Source: Mesorhizobium opportunistum WSM2075
GTDB lineage: Bacteria; Pseudomonadota; Alphaproteobacteria; Rhizobiales; Rhizobiaceae
Length of the DNA: 64,000 nucleotides
Assembly (NCBI RefSeq): GCF_000176035.2
Contig: NC_015675.1
Location: 5,150,001-5,214,000 of the forward strand
Direction of reading: 5' to 3'
Shown: piece after piece, positions 45,097 to 53,489 of the stretch
Layout of the letters: each line of letters opens with the position of its first letter
Numbering within the stretch: position 1 is the stretch's first letter
Notes under the pieces: model-generated
Told to the model about the DNA's origin: nothing
Database searches by the model: none
What the model saw: only the letters and a program-made list of their open reading frames with translations
Position numbers and translations under genes: made by a program

Positions 45097-45312
45097 CTAC
45101 TTCTTATCGAATGAATCGAGTGAACCGCGCCCCAAGTATCCGGCAGCTTCGATCCATAGCGCAAGCGCGGCCTTTGGGGAGCGCCCCTTCACCTCGTACT
45201 CGTGACCTCGATTGACTCCGACTGCGACGCATACGGTCTTTGAACGTTGCGTGATGACAATACCGCCTGCATTGTCGCAATCCATGATCTCGTTACTTTT
45301 CCCCTGTGTCAT
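45097..45312 (-). CDS. Small conserved-looking protein, paralogue 2 (71 residues)
   Basis: A 71-residue protein with the same core as 43847-44038: TQRSKTVCVAVGVNRGHEYE, VKGRSPKAALALWIEAAGYL. The ATG at 45312 follows CTGAGGGGTCGCG, again a CTGAGGG box. The N terminus has two cysteines in total with the core (MDCDNAGG and TVCVAVG). It lies 33 bases downstream of the emrB stop on the same strand and may be read from that transcript or its own promoter. The function is unknown. Confidence 0.6.
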   Translation of the reverse strand: MTQGKSNEIMDCDNAGGIVITQRSKTVCVAVGVNRGHEYEVKGRSPKAALALWIEAAGYLGRGSLDSFDKK

Positions 45313-45345
45313 CGCGACCCCTCAGGTTTCGACATCAAAGGCCCG

Positions 45346-46881
45346 CTAGTCCATGTGAGCGGCAGGCGCGCCGCCGGCGGCCGGACTGGCCTTCGGCTTG
45401 CGCAGCAGGACGACGAACGGGATGGCCAGCAGCGTCATCATCATCAGTATCTTGAAGTCGTTGACGTAGGAGATCATCATGGCCTGGAGGTTGACCATGC
45501 GATCGACCTCCGACAGCGCCATCGGATCGCCGCCCGCAGCCGCCGGCGAGACCGCCCAGAGATTGGGATTGAACGGGTTGATGAACGCCGAAAGCTCGGT
45601 GTGATTGACCTGCGTGTTGCGCACCATCAAGACCGTCACCACCGACACGCCGATGGACGAACCGAGGTTGCGCACCAGGCTGAACAAAGCGGTGGCATCG
45701 GTGCGGAAGCGCACGTCAAGTGTGGCGAAGGCCACCGTCGACAGCGGCACGAACACCATTCCCATGCCCAGGCCCTGGATGACGCCGGAGCTGAGGATCA
45801 GCCAGTTGTCCATCTGGGGCGTGAAGGAGGACATGGTGTAGAGCGACTGCGCGGTCAAGAGAAAGCCGATGACGACCAGGATCCTGGCGTCGATCCTGTT
45901 CATGAGCCGCCCGACGACGAGCATCGAAATCATCGTGCCGACGCCGCGCGGCCCCAGGACGATGCCGATGGTGACGGTCGGATAGCCGAAGATGGTCGAC
46001 AGCATTGGCGGCAGCAACGACATCGAGGCGAGAATCAGCACGCCCATCACGAAGATGAAGGCGAGCCCGGTCACGAAATTGCGGTCGAGGAAGATCTTGG
46101 GATCGATGAAAGGACGTTCCGCCGTCACCGTGTGAATGATGAACACCCAGAAGCCGGTGATCGAAAGAGCAAGCTCGATCCAGATTTCGACCGAAGAAAA
46201 CCAGTCGACCTCGCCGCCGCGATCGAGCAGCAGCTGCAGCGCACCGACGCCCAGCGATAGCATGGCAAAGCCGAAGAAATCGAAGCTGCGCACCCGCCGG
46301 GCAACTGCCGGCAGATAGGCGGCCATGCCCAGGAAGGCGATGATACCGACCGGCAAATTGATAAAGAACACCCAGCGCCAGTTGAAATTCTCGGTCAGCC
46401 AGCCACCCAGCGTCGGGCCCAGGATCGGCCCCAGCATGATGCCGGCGCCCCAGATGGCCATTGCCTGGCCGTGGCGTTCCCTGGGATTGATGTCGAGCAG
46501 GAAGGTCTGCGACAGCGGCACGATGGCGGCGCCGAACACGCCCTGCATCAGACGGAAGAACACTATGCTCTCCAGGCTCCAGGCGATACCGCACAGCATC
46601 GAAAACACGGTGAAGCCGACAACCGCCCCCAGGAACAGTTCCTTGCGGCCGAAGCGGTCGGCGAGCCAGCCGGTCACCGGCGTCATGATGGCGGCGGCCA
46701 CGATGTAGGAGGTCAGCACCCAGTTGATGTTGTCGGGCGAGGCGCCGAGATCGCCGGTCATGGTCGGCAGCGCGACGTTGGCGATCGTGGTGTCGAGCGC
46801 CTGCATGATCGTCGCCAGCATCAGCGCGACCGTGATCAGGCCGCGATGCGGCACTTCCTTGAAAGGTTCGGGCGTGCTCAT
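45346..46881 (-). CDS. emrB: DHA2-family (EmrB/QacA) multidrug efflux MFS transporter
   Basis: A 511-residue MFS transporter with about 14 helices. Motif A is GWLADRFGRKELFLGAVVGF and motif C is GAGIMLGPILGPTLGGWLTE, diagnostic for drug/proton antiporters of the DHA2 group. The N terminus LIMVALMLATIMQALDTTIA-like segment (here VALMLATIMQALDTTIANVA) is conserved in EmrB. It is the last gene of marR-emrA-emrB and is separated from emrA by 306 bases that can fold (see 46923-47040). With EmrA and an outer-membrane channel it would form a tripartite pump. Confidence 0.95.
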   Translation of the reverse strand: MSTPEPFKEVPHRGLITVALMLATIMQALDTTIANVALPTMTGDLGASPDNINWVLTSYIVAAAIMTPVTGWLADRFGRKELFLGAVVGFTVFSMLCGIAWSLESIVFFRLMQGVFGAAIVPLSQTFLLDINPRERHGQAMAIWGAGIMLGPILGPTLGGWLTENFNWRWVFFINLPVGIIAFLGMAAYLPAVARRVRSFDFFGFAMLSLGVGALQLLLDRGGEVDWFSSVEIWIELALSITGFWVFIIHTVTAERPFIDPKIFLDRNFVTGLAFIFVMGVLILASMSLLPPMLSTIFGYPTVTIGIVLGPRGVGTMISMLVVGRLMNRIDARILVVIGFLLTAQSLYTMSSFTPQMDNWLILSSGVIQGLGMGMVFVPLSTVAFATLDVRFRTDATALFSLVRNLGSSIGVSVVTVLMVRNTQVNHTELSAFINPFNPNLWAVSPAAAGGDPMALSEVDRMVNLQAMMISYVNDFKILMMMTLLAIPFVVLLRKPKASPAAGGAPAAHMD

Positions 46882-46922
46882 GGCGTTGAACTTCCAGCCG
46901 GTAACAAAAACGTGTACAACGG

Positions 46923-47040
46923 GTTTCCGGGCGGCAATGCCTTCCGTTGAGAGACCCTCATCGCGGTGGGACGCGATTTGTCGATGTGGGGGTTACATCG
47001 ACCGAAGTCTCTGATGAGCGGATGTCTGCCGCCCGGAAAC
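46923..47040 (-). other. Structured spacer between emrA and emrB
   Basis: GTTTCCGGGCGGCA (46923-46936) and TGCCGCCCGGAAAC (47027-47040) are a perfect 14-base inverted repeat. Inside are GTCGATGT/ACATCGAC (46980-46987 and 46995-47002) and two mutually exclusive pairings, AGAGAC with GTCTCT (46950-46955, 47007-47012) or CTCATC with GATGAG. A 306-base gap is odd inside an operon, so a regulatory RNA or a processed leader for emrB is possible. Confidence 0.45.
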
Positions 47041-47187
47041 ATGAGGACCGACGGGTCCGTGTCGAAGGTTTCAAATTCGGGCAAGCCGCGACGCGGTTCG
47101 GCCAAACGCTGATCCTTCCCACCACTCCCATCAGACCAATCCTGCTGTTCGCTTCCACCCGCCTGGTCCCCGCGGGCTTCGCTGTCT

Positions 47188-48375
47188 CTACTGCGCGGTC
47201 TCGCCGGCCGTGGCGTGACCGAAGATCGATGGCCAGCCACGCGCCACGCCGGTGTCGACGGTGACGGCGGCGCTCATGCCGGTGCGCAGCGCCATCTTGG
47301 CGTCGGGATCCGTCAGCTCCAGGCGCACCGGAATGCGCTGCGTGACCTTGACCCAGTTGCCGGTGGCGTTCTGCGCCGGAAGCAGCGAAAACTCTGCCCC
47401 GGTGCCGGCGCCGATCGCCTTGACCGTCGCCTCGAAGGTGCGGCCGGGATAGGTGTCGACCACGATCTCGGCCTTCTGGCCGGGCTTCATGTGGGTCAGC
47501 TGCGTTTCCTTGAAATTGGCGTCGATCCAGGTGTCGCCGGTCTCGACCAGCGCAAACAACGGCGTGCCGGAACCGACATACTGGCCGACCTTGAACGAGG
47601 AGGCCTGGCTGATGACGCCATCGGCGGGCGCCCTGACCGTGGTTTGCGCCAGGTCGTAGGCAGCCTTGTCGCGCGCGGCGAGCGCCGCCATCACGGTCGG
47701 GTGCTTGTCCGTCTCGATGTCGGGATTGCCGGCAAGCGCCGCCTTGGCGCTGATGATGCCCTGCTCGGCAACCGCCAGCTGCTGCCTGGCCTTGTCGAGA
47801 TCGTTCTTGGCCTGGTCGAGCGACGACTTGGCATTGATGCCCTTCTGGGCAAGGTCTGCGGCGCGGTCGTATTGCGACTGGGCGAAGGCGACCTCGCTGG
47901 CATCCGACTTTTGCTGCGCCGTCGCCTGGCTGTAGGCCGCGCGCAACTGCTCGATACCGACGCGGGCGACCGCGACCGCCGCGTCGGCCTGGGCCAATGC
48001 GATGCGGTAGGGCTCGGGGTCGATGGCAAACAGCACATCGCCCTGCTTGACCAGCTGGTTGTCGGATATGGCGACCTTAACGATGCGGCCAGCCGTATCC
48101 GAGGCGATCGACACCTTGGCCTGCTGCAGGTTGGCGTTCTCCGTCTCCTGGTAGCGACCGCCGGTGACCCAGACATAGCCGCCGCCGATGGCCAGCGCCG
48201 CCGGCAAGGCAAACATCAAGAGCGAGCGGCCGATGCCGCGCTTCTTCTTTGGCGCCGGGGCCGGCTCCGGCACCACCGGGGCCGCCGCGACGGGCGTGGC
48301 GGCCGGCTTGGCCGGCGCTTCCATCTCCACCTTGGGAGTGCTCTCGTTCTCGTCTATCTTCGCTACGGCATTCAT
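47188..48375 (-). CDS. emrA: EmrA/HlyD-family membrane fusion protein
   Basis: A 395-residue periplasmic adaptor. An N-terminal Pro/Ala/Lys segment and one membrane helix (GRSLLMFALPAALAIGGGYV) precede the biotinyl-lipoyl and coiled-coil hairpin region (QATAQQKSDASEVAFAQSQY; AQKGINAKSSLDQAKNDLDK), then the beta-barrel domain (FKETQLTHMKPGQKAEIVVD). It couples EmrB to an outer-membrane channel. Its start overlaps the marR stop by four bases, so it is translationally coupled to marR. Confidence 0.95.
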   Translation of the reverse strand: MNAVAKIDENESTPKVEMEAPAKPAATPVAAAPVVPEPAPAPKKKRGIGRSLLMFALPAALAIGGGYVWVTGGRYQETENANLQQAKVSIASDTAGRIVKVAISDNQLVKQGDVLFAIDPEPYRIALAQADAAVAVARVGIEQLRAAYSQATAQQKSDASEVAFAQSQYDRAADLAQKGINAKSSLDQAKNDLDKARQQLAVAEQGIISAKAALAGNPDIETDKHPTVMAALAARDKAAYDLAQTTVRAPADGVISQASSFKVGQYVGSGTPLFALVETGDTWIDANFKETQLTHMKPGQKAEIVVDTYPGRTFEATVKAIGAGTGAEFSLLPAQNATGNWVKVTQRIPVRLELTDPDAKMALRTGMSAAVTVDTGVARGWPSIFGHATAGETAQ

Positions 48376-48851
48376 GCTGCTGCGCCTTCTGTATTCTTGA
48401 CCTTTTCGTCGGACGGCGAATCGCCGTCGCCGAGATTCTGTGCCATTGCGTCGAGCGCCCTGATCAGGACGCGACGATCCTCCGGCGAAACGCCGACGAG
48501 CGATTCTTCATAGACTTCGCCAGCCAGGCTCTTGACCTCCGCATAAGCGGCACTCGCCTTGGCGGTCGGGAAAATCATGCGCACGCGGCGATCGGCGGCG
48601 TCGGCGCGGCGTTCGATCCAGCCGCCCTCCTCCATCCTGTCGACAAGGCGCGAAACGCTGATCGGCTCGATCTCGAGCAGTTCGGCGAGCCGCGCCTGCG
48701 TGATGCCCGCTTCCTTGGCGACGCGCACCATCAGCCGCCATTGCGCCGAGGACAGGCCAAGGCCGCTGGCGCGCGTTTCGAAACGCTTGCGCATCAAGCG
48801 CTGCACGTCGTGGATCAAAAATCCCAATCTGTCCAAGCCATCTGAAACCAT
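48372..48851 (-). CDS. MarR-family transcriptional regulator
   Basis: A 159-residue MarR repressor: winged helix LSSAQWRLMVRVAKEAGITQ, ARLAELLEIEPISVSRLVDR, then the wing EGGWIERRADAADRRVRMIF. It opens the marR-emrA-emrB operon and probably represses it until a ligand binds. The ATG at 48851 has no ribosome-binding site and lies only six bases downstream of a predicted -10 box, so the mRNA is likely leaderless. The palindrome TAAGC-GT-GCTTA in the promoter spacer is a good operator candidate. Confidence 0.93.
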   Translation of the reverse strand: MVSDGLDRLGFLIHDVQRLMRKRFETRASGLGLSSAQWRLMVRVAKEAGITQARLAELLEIEPISVSRLVDRMEEGGWIERRADAADRRVRMIFPTAKASAAYAEVKSLAGEVYEESLVGVSPEDRRVLIRALDAMAQNLGDGDSPSDEKVKNTEGAAA

Positions 48852-48857
48852 GAGCGG

Positions 48858-48886
48858 TATATATAATAAGCGTGCTTACTATTCAA
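48858..48886 (-). promoter_or_regulatory. marR-emrAB promoter with operator in the spacer
   Basis: On the minus strand TTGAAT (48886-48881) and TATATA (48863-48858) are separated by exactly 17 bases, a near-consensus sigma-70 promoter. The spacer holds TAAGC-GT-GCTTA (48867-48878). The marR ATG begins at 48851, about where transcription should start. Confidence 0.65.
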
Positions 48887-49008
48887 GCGCCACATTGCGG
48901 CTGAAAGCCGGCAAATGTGCATGGCAGTCGTGCGACGCGATCATGGTTAGCACCAGGTGAACGAGGCGCCTCCGGAAACAGCCGAACTGGGCCCAGAACC
49001 TGCTGCTT

Positions 49009-49135
49009 TCACAGGCGGTTTCGGACGACGACGAAGAAGGCGCCGAGCGAACTGGTGATGATTGCGATGGGCAGTTCTTGCGGCGGCAGCAAAGTCCGGG
49101 CCAGGAGTTCGCCTGCCAGCAGCGGCGCGGGACCG
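49009..49135 (-). pseudogene. Fragment duplicating the 3' end of the FecCD permease gene
   Basis: The minus strand encodes a C-terminal permease piece (LLARTLLPPQELPIAIITSS, LGAFFVVVRNRL, stop) nearly identical to the end of the intact gene at 49615. The similarity continues into the downstream non-coding bases to 48949 (match with 49557-49630). The fragment has lost three codons (TMV) and everything upstream of about residue 305. It has no start and is not expected to be translated. Confidence 0.85.
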
Positions 49136-49313
49136 GTGCAATCGCCATCCTGACGGGCACGGCTGCCCAGCAAGCGCCGTCGTACTCCGTCGAAAGGACA
49201 TGCCAGGCTGGCCGATTGCGGTATCCGGGCGTCGTCACTCCCCTTGAGAAAGGCAGTATAATTCAGGCGTTCCCGACGCTGGATTGGCCGGTTTCGGCGA
49301 ACAGGAGGGTAAG

Positions 49314-49442
49314 ATGCTACGTGCAATATTCAGGGTTCTGGCTATCGTCGTCCTCTGCTCCACCGCCGTCGGAATCACGGCAAGTCTGACCATGGCTGAC
49401 ACGCGCGACGCGGGCCACAAGCCGGGTGATAGGGGCCACTAG
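49314..49442 (+). CDS. 42-residue putative secreted/membrane peptide
   Basis: An ORF of 42 codons with GGAGGGTAAG right before its ATG, the best ribosome-binding site in this stretch. The product is MLRAIFRVLAIVVLCSTAVG, ITASLTMADTRDAGHKPGDR, GH: a signal-like hydrophobic N terminus with a possible cleavage after Ala about 28 or retention as an anchor, then a charged tail. A hairpin with a 10-base stem follows at 49498. It lies between the duplicated permease fragments on the opposite strand. The function is unknown; I know no family. Confidence 0.55.
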   Translation: MLRAIFRVLAIVVLCSTAVGITASLTMADTRDAGHKPGDRGH

Positions 49443-49497
49443 GCCCACTGCCCAATGCCGACGTGCGATCGGGCAATTCGCCGCGGCCCAAGTTGAT

Positions 49498-49521
49498 GGC
49501 CCGTTGCTCCCGCAGCGGGCC
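49498..49521 (+). terminator. Candidate terminator hairpin after the small peptide gene
   Basis: GGCCCGTTGC and GCAGCGGGCC form a 10-base stem (one G-U) around TCCC, followed by TATCTTTCG. The T-tract is weak. Confidence 0.45.
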
Positions 49522-49614
49522 TATCTTTCGCCTAGGGCGGCAGGACCAGCGCCGCGAGCACCAGGTGAACGACGCGACCCCGGAAACAGCCGAACTGAGC
49601 AGGACACGCTGCCT

Positions 49615-50664
49615 TCACACGCGGTTCCGGACGACCATGGTGACGACGAAGAAGGCGCCAAGCGAGCTGGTGATGATGCCGATGGGCAGTTCCTGCGGCG
49701 GCAGCAATGTCCGGGCCAGGAGATCGCTTGCCAGCAAGAGCACCGCCCCGAATAGCGCGCAGCTCGCGATCAGGCGCAGATGCAAGGGACCGGCCAGCGG
49801 GCGCGACAGATGCGGGATCATCAACCCGACAAAGCCGATGACGCCGGCGACGGAGACCAGGATTGCCGTCGAGAAGGCGGCGACGAGAAATGTCGCCCGG
49901 CGCATCCGCGCCACCGGCACGCCAAGGCTCTCGGCGGCACTTTCACCGGCCAGGAAAGCGTCCAACCGGCGATGGTTCCAGAGCCCGTAAACCGCAATCG
50001 TGCCGGCGCCCACCGCAGCCAGCCAGACATTGTCCCAGCGCGCCGGCCCAAGCCCGCCCATCGTCCAGAACAGCACCGAATGGGCCGCGCGCTGGTCTCC
50101 GGCAAAGACCAAATAGTTGGTCAATGCCGTGAACATGAAGGAGACGGCAAGGCCGGCGAGGATCAGCCGTTCCGGGCCTTGCCCCCGCACCCGCGTGACC
50201 AGCAGCAGGACGATGCAGGCCGCCAGTATGCCGCCGGTGAAAGCCGCGACCGGCAAGGTCCAGGTGCCGAAACTGTCGCCAAAGACGGTGATGACGGAAA
50301 CCGCGCCTGCCGCGGCTCCCGACGACAGGCCGAACAGGAAAGGATCGGCTAGATCGTTGCGAGTCACCGTCTGCAAAAGCGCACCGACGATGCCCAGGCC
50401 CCCGCCGACACAGATCGCCAGGATCGTACGCGGCAACCTGAGATCGACGACGATCGTGCCGATCGGGCCCGATACCGAATGTTCCTCCAGCCCGATGGCA
50501 TGGCCAAGTGCGGCAATGACATCCCTCATCGGTATCAGCGTCGACCCATAGGCGATCGACAGCAGCACCAGGGCCGCCATCGCCACCGCGCCCGCCGCCA
50601 TGGCCAGCGTGAATGCCTTGTGCCCCGAAAGCGCGCCGGATTTATGCGTAAGCGCAAGATGCAT
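49615..50664 (-). CDS. FecCD-family ABC transporter permease (BtuC-like)
   Basis: A 349-residue permease with about ten helices, of the BtuC/FecD/HmuU family: LRLPRTILAICVGGGLGIVG, NDLADPFLFGLSSGAAAGAV, and ending PPQELPIGIITSSLGAFFVV. The ATG at 50664 overlaps the binding-protein stop (TGATG), so the genes are coupled. It is the last gene of an operon led by a cobalamin riboswitch, which argues for cobalamin or a corrinoid/cobalt-related substrate rather than an iron siderophore; this is inference. Its 3' end is duplicated at 49009-49135. Confidence 0.93.
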   Translation of the reverse strand: MHLALTHKSGALSGHKAFTLAMAAGAVAMAALVLLSIAYGSTLIPMRDVIAALGHAIGLEEHSVSGPIGTIVVDLRLPRTILAICVGGGLGIVGALLQTVTRNDLADPFLFGLSSGAAAGAVSVITVFGDSFGTWTLPVAAFTGGILAACIVLLLVTRVRGQGPERLILAGLAVSFMFTALTNYLVFAGDQRAAHSVLFWTMGGLGPARWDNVWLAAVGAGTIAVYGLWNHRRLDAFLAGESAAESLGVPVARMRRATFLVAAFSTAILVSVAGVIGFVGLMIPHLSRPLAGPLHLRLIASCALFGAVLLLASDLLARTLLPPQELPIGIITSSLGAFFVVTMVVRNRV

Positions 50665-51611
50665 CAGAATGCTTCCGGATGCATCGCCCTGGCGATCTTG
50701 CCGATCGCCTCGATGTTTGCCGGTCCGGGCGTCAGTTCGGCATAGCGCAGCGCCACGAAGCGCTCGTTCTTGACCGCGTCGGTCTCCTTCATCGCCGGGT
50801 GGACTTTAAGGAAATCGAGCAGCTTCCTGTAGCCGCCGCCATCCTGGTAGTCGAGCAGGATGAGGAATTGCGGGTTGCGCGACGCCACCGTTTCCCAGTC
50901 CGTGTTGCCCCAGCTGGTGTCCATGTCGGCCATGATGTTGTCGCCGCCGGCCGCCGTGATCATGGCGCTGGGGATGGCGAATTTCCCGGCGGTGAACGGC
51001 TTGTCCTCGCCGGAATCGTAGAGGAACACCCGCGTTCCCTTGGCGCTGCCGACTTTCGCGGTGATATCGGCTAGTTGTGCCTTCCAGCCGGAGACGAGCT
51101 TTTCCGCGTCGGCTTCCTTGCCGAAGATCTTGCCCAGCTTTTCGACGTCGCCATAGAGCAGGTCCATCGAGGCGGCGGACCTGCTCTTGTCGAGATGGAC
51201 GCAGCTTTCGGTCAGCACAAGCGTCTTGATGCCGTGCGGAGCCAGCGTGTCGGGCGTCACCTCGCCACCCGGCTTCATGCCGTAGTACCAGCCGGCAAAA
51301 AAGAAATCGGGCTCGGCGGCGACCAGGTTTTCGAGCGTCGGGTATTTTGGCGCCAGTTCCGGGATGGAGCCCTGCTCGGCCTTGAATTCGGGACCGACCT
51401 TGTACCATCCGGTGATGCCGGTCAGCCCGACGATCGACGGCTGCAGCTTCAGCGCGAAGGCCATCTCGGCCATGTTGAGATCCTGGATGACGGCGCGCTT
51501 GGGCGGCGCGTCGAAGGTCAGCGGCTTGCCGCAGCTGTCGACCGTGACGGGAAAGGCGAAGGCCGTCGAGGCCAGCAGCGAGAAGAAGAGCGACATAGCA
51601 AGACGTTTCAC
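50664..51611 (-). CDS. Periplasmic binding protein of a BtuF/siderophore-type ABC importer
   Basis: A 315-residue class III solute-binding protein with signal peptide MKRLAMSLFFSLLASTAFAF. The mature part has the family pattern CGKPLTFDAPPKRAVIQDLN, LENLVAAEPDFFFAGWYYGM and HPAMKETDAVKNERFVALRY. Two cysteines in TVDSCGKPL and TESCVHLDK could bridge. It is placed between the ATPase and permease genes. The riboswitch upstream of the operon suggests a corrinoid ligand. Confidence 0.9.
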   Translation of the reverse strand: MKRLAMSLFFSLLASTAFAFPVTVDSCGKPLTFDAPPKRAVIQDLNMAEMAFALKLQPSIVGLTGITGWYKVGPEFKAEQGSIPELAPKYPTLENLVAAEPDFFFAGWYYGMKPGGEVTPDTLAPHGIKTLVLTESCVHLDKSRSAASMDLLYGDVEKLGKIFGKEADAEKLVSGWKAQLADITAKVGSAKGTRVFLYDSGEDKPFTAGKFAIPSAMITAAGGDNIMADMDTSWGNTDWETVASRNPQFLILLDYQDGGGYRKLLDFLKVHPAMKETDAVKNERFVALRYAELTPGPANIEAIGKIARAMHPEAF

Positions 51612-51659
51612 GGATTTTGCTCCTTGGCTGAACAGTGTCGGATGAGGAATGGTCTTCGA

Positions 51660-52441
<782 letters not shown>

Positions 52442-52445
<4 letters not shown>

Positions 52446-52903
52446 CGGTTTCCCTCCGCAGGCGTGCCCGGGATGCGGGCCACGGTCTTGCCGGCCAGTC
52501 GCGGCGGACGTTGCCCGGAATTGCACCAGCCGTCGGCGAGCGAGGCATAGAGGCTGGCGAACCGCGCGAGATCGCCGGCATCGGCTTGCGCATCGATCGA
52601 CCCGAACAGATAGGCGGCCTTGCCCGGCGCCTGGAAGGCCACCGTCAGCGGCCGCGCGCAGCCCGCCATGCACTCGACGCCCTCGACCGTGAAGCCTTGC
52701 GCCACCGCAGGGGCCGAGAGCCGGGAGCGCAGGATGTACAGGCTTTCGCCCGACCTGATCCCACTCGGGACGCCGCGGCAAAGCGTGCACACGATGATGC
52801 GGTGAATGAGATGAATGGGATCGATGGCGCCGTCCAACTTTCCGTCTTTCTCGATAGGCGACGGAAGGATGTTGGCGAGCCGGCCGACAAGACCGACGTC
52901 CAC
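52442..52903 (-). CDS. DUF1636 metal-binding-like protein, first gene of a cobalamin-riboswitch operon
   Basis: About 153 residues of the DUF1636 family, with IIVCTLCRGVPSGIRSGESL and VEGVECMAGCARPLTVAFQA. The CXXC and CXXXC pairs resemble the 2Fe-2S thioredoxin-like ferredoxin arrangement, suggesting an iron-sulfur or metal site (inference). The family often occurs under cobalamin riboswitches. The start is uncertain: GTG at 52903 lies just after GGGAGGAGAC; a GTG at 52918 or later TTG/GTG codons are also in frame. It sits directly downstream of the riboswitch and overlaps the ATPase start. Confidence 0.82.
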
Positions 52904-52937
52904 GTCTCCTCCCGGCACACCCCGTCCGGTCAACTCC

Positions 52938-53130
52938 GTGATGGCAGGTCTCCTGGCTCGCGGGTCTCGGCTCGATCCTGCCTTCCCAGCCTTGCCGGCC
53001 AGTGGCATTTCGGATCGTGCTCACCGCTTACAGTTGCGGGGGCAGCCACGGTCTCGACCCCTTTCCGGGGATCTCACCGTGTTCCCTTTTCACCCCTTGC
53101 CTTTCGGCGCGGGGACCATCACGCACCCAC
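52938..53130 (-). promoter_or_regulatory. Cobalamin riboswitch
   Basis: On the minus strand the conserved elements occur in order: GGTGCGTGATGGTCCCC start, GGGTGAAAAGGGAACACGGT, CTGCCCCCGCAACTGTAAGC, the B12 box GCCACTGG near 53008-53000, and AGCCAGGAGACCTGCC at the end. This is the textbook adenosylcobalamin-sensing aptamer. It ends about 35 bases before the DUF1636 gene, so it should repress the DUF1636-ABC operon when the corrinoid is plentiful, probably by masking the start region. Confidence 0.95.
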
Positions 53131-53136
53131 CGTAGA

Positions 53137-53489
53137 TTTCCATCGATCGCACCGCAACGGGTTTTTGCGATGCTGTTTATTAATGTAATAACATTACGTT
53201 AGAAGCGATATTTGCGGATAATGTCAACCCCTATTGTCTGGAAAGCCGAGACGTCTGCCGGCAGAGAGGGCCGGCCAAGCGATCCCTCGATCAATGCCAC
53301 CGCAGGCCCGCCCCCCTGTATAGTTTTATGGGCTAATTTAGATACTACAAATATAAATTTTGTCCTCACCGCTATATAGTTGCAGTTGCACAACATTCTT
53401 AGCGTTTTGGTAGTCCTCTGGACTATAGATGGATTGCCGGGCGGTAGCATTCATGCTGCGTTCGGGCATCTGGAATTAGGGGCGAAGGC
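53137..53489. other. AT-richer intergenic region between riboswitch and autotransporter
   Basis: About 350 bases, clearly lower in GC than the genes. It contains the palindrome at 53181-53196 and, nearer the autotransporter, an inverted repeat TAGTCC-TCT-GGACTA (53411-53425). It must carry the promoters for both divergent units. An open frame on the minus strand (53199-53450) has no ribosome-binding site and is not called. Confidence 0.5.
53181..53196. promoter_or_regulatory. Zur/Fur-type palindrome upstream of the riboswitch operon
   Basis: TAATGT-AATA-ACATTA is a perfect 6-base inverted repeat with a 4-base spacer; a GTAA/TTAC pair overlaps it. The form resembles Zur boxes (AATGTTAT...ATAACATT). 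It lies about 50 bases upstream of the riboswitch, where a promoter would be. Confidence 0.45.

Noticed and set aside
53199..53450. 83-codon minus-strand ORF before the riboswitch operon
   Set aside because: It covers the promoter and palindrome region, has no ribosome-binding site and unusual composition.
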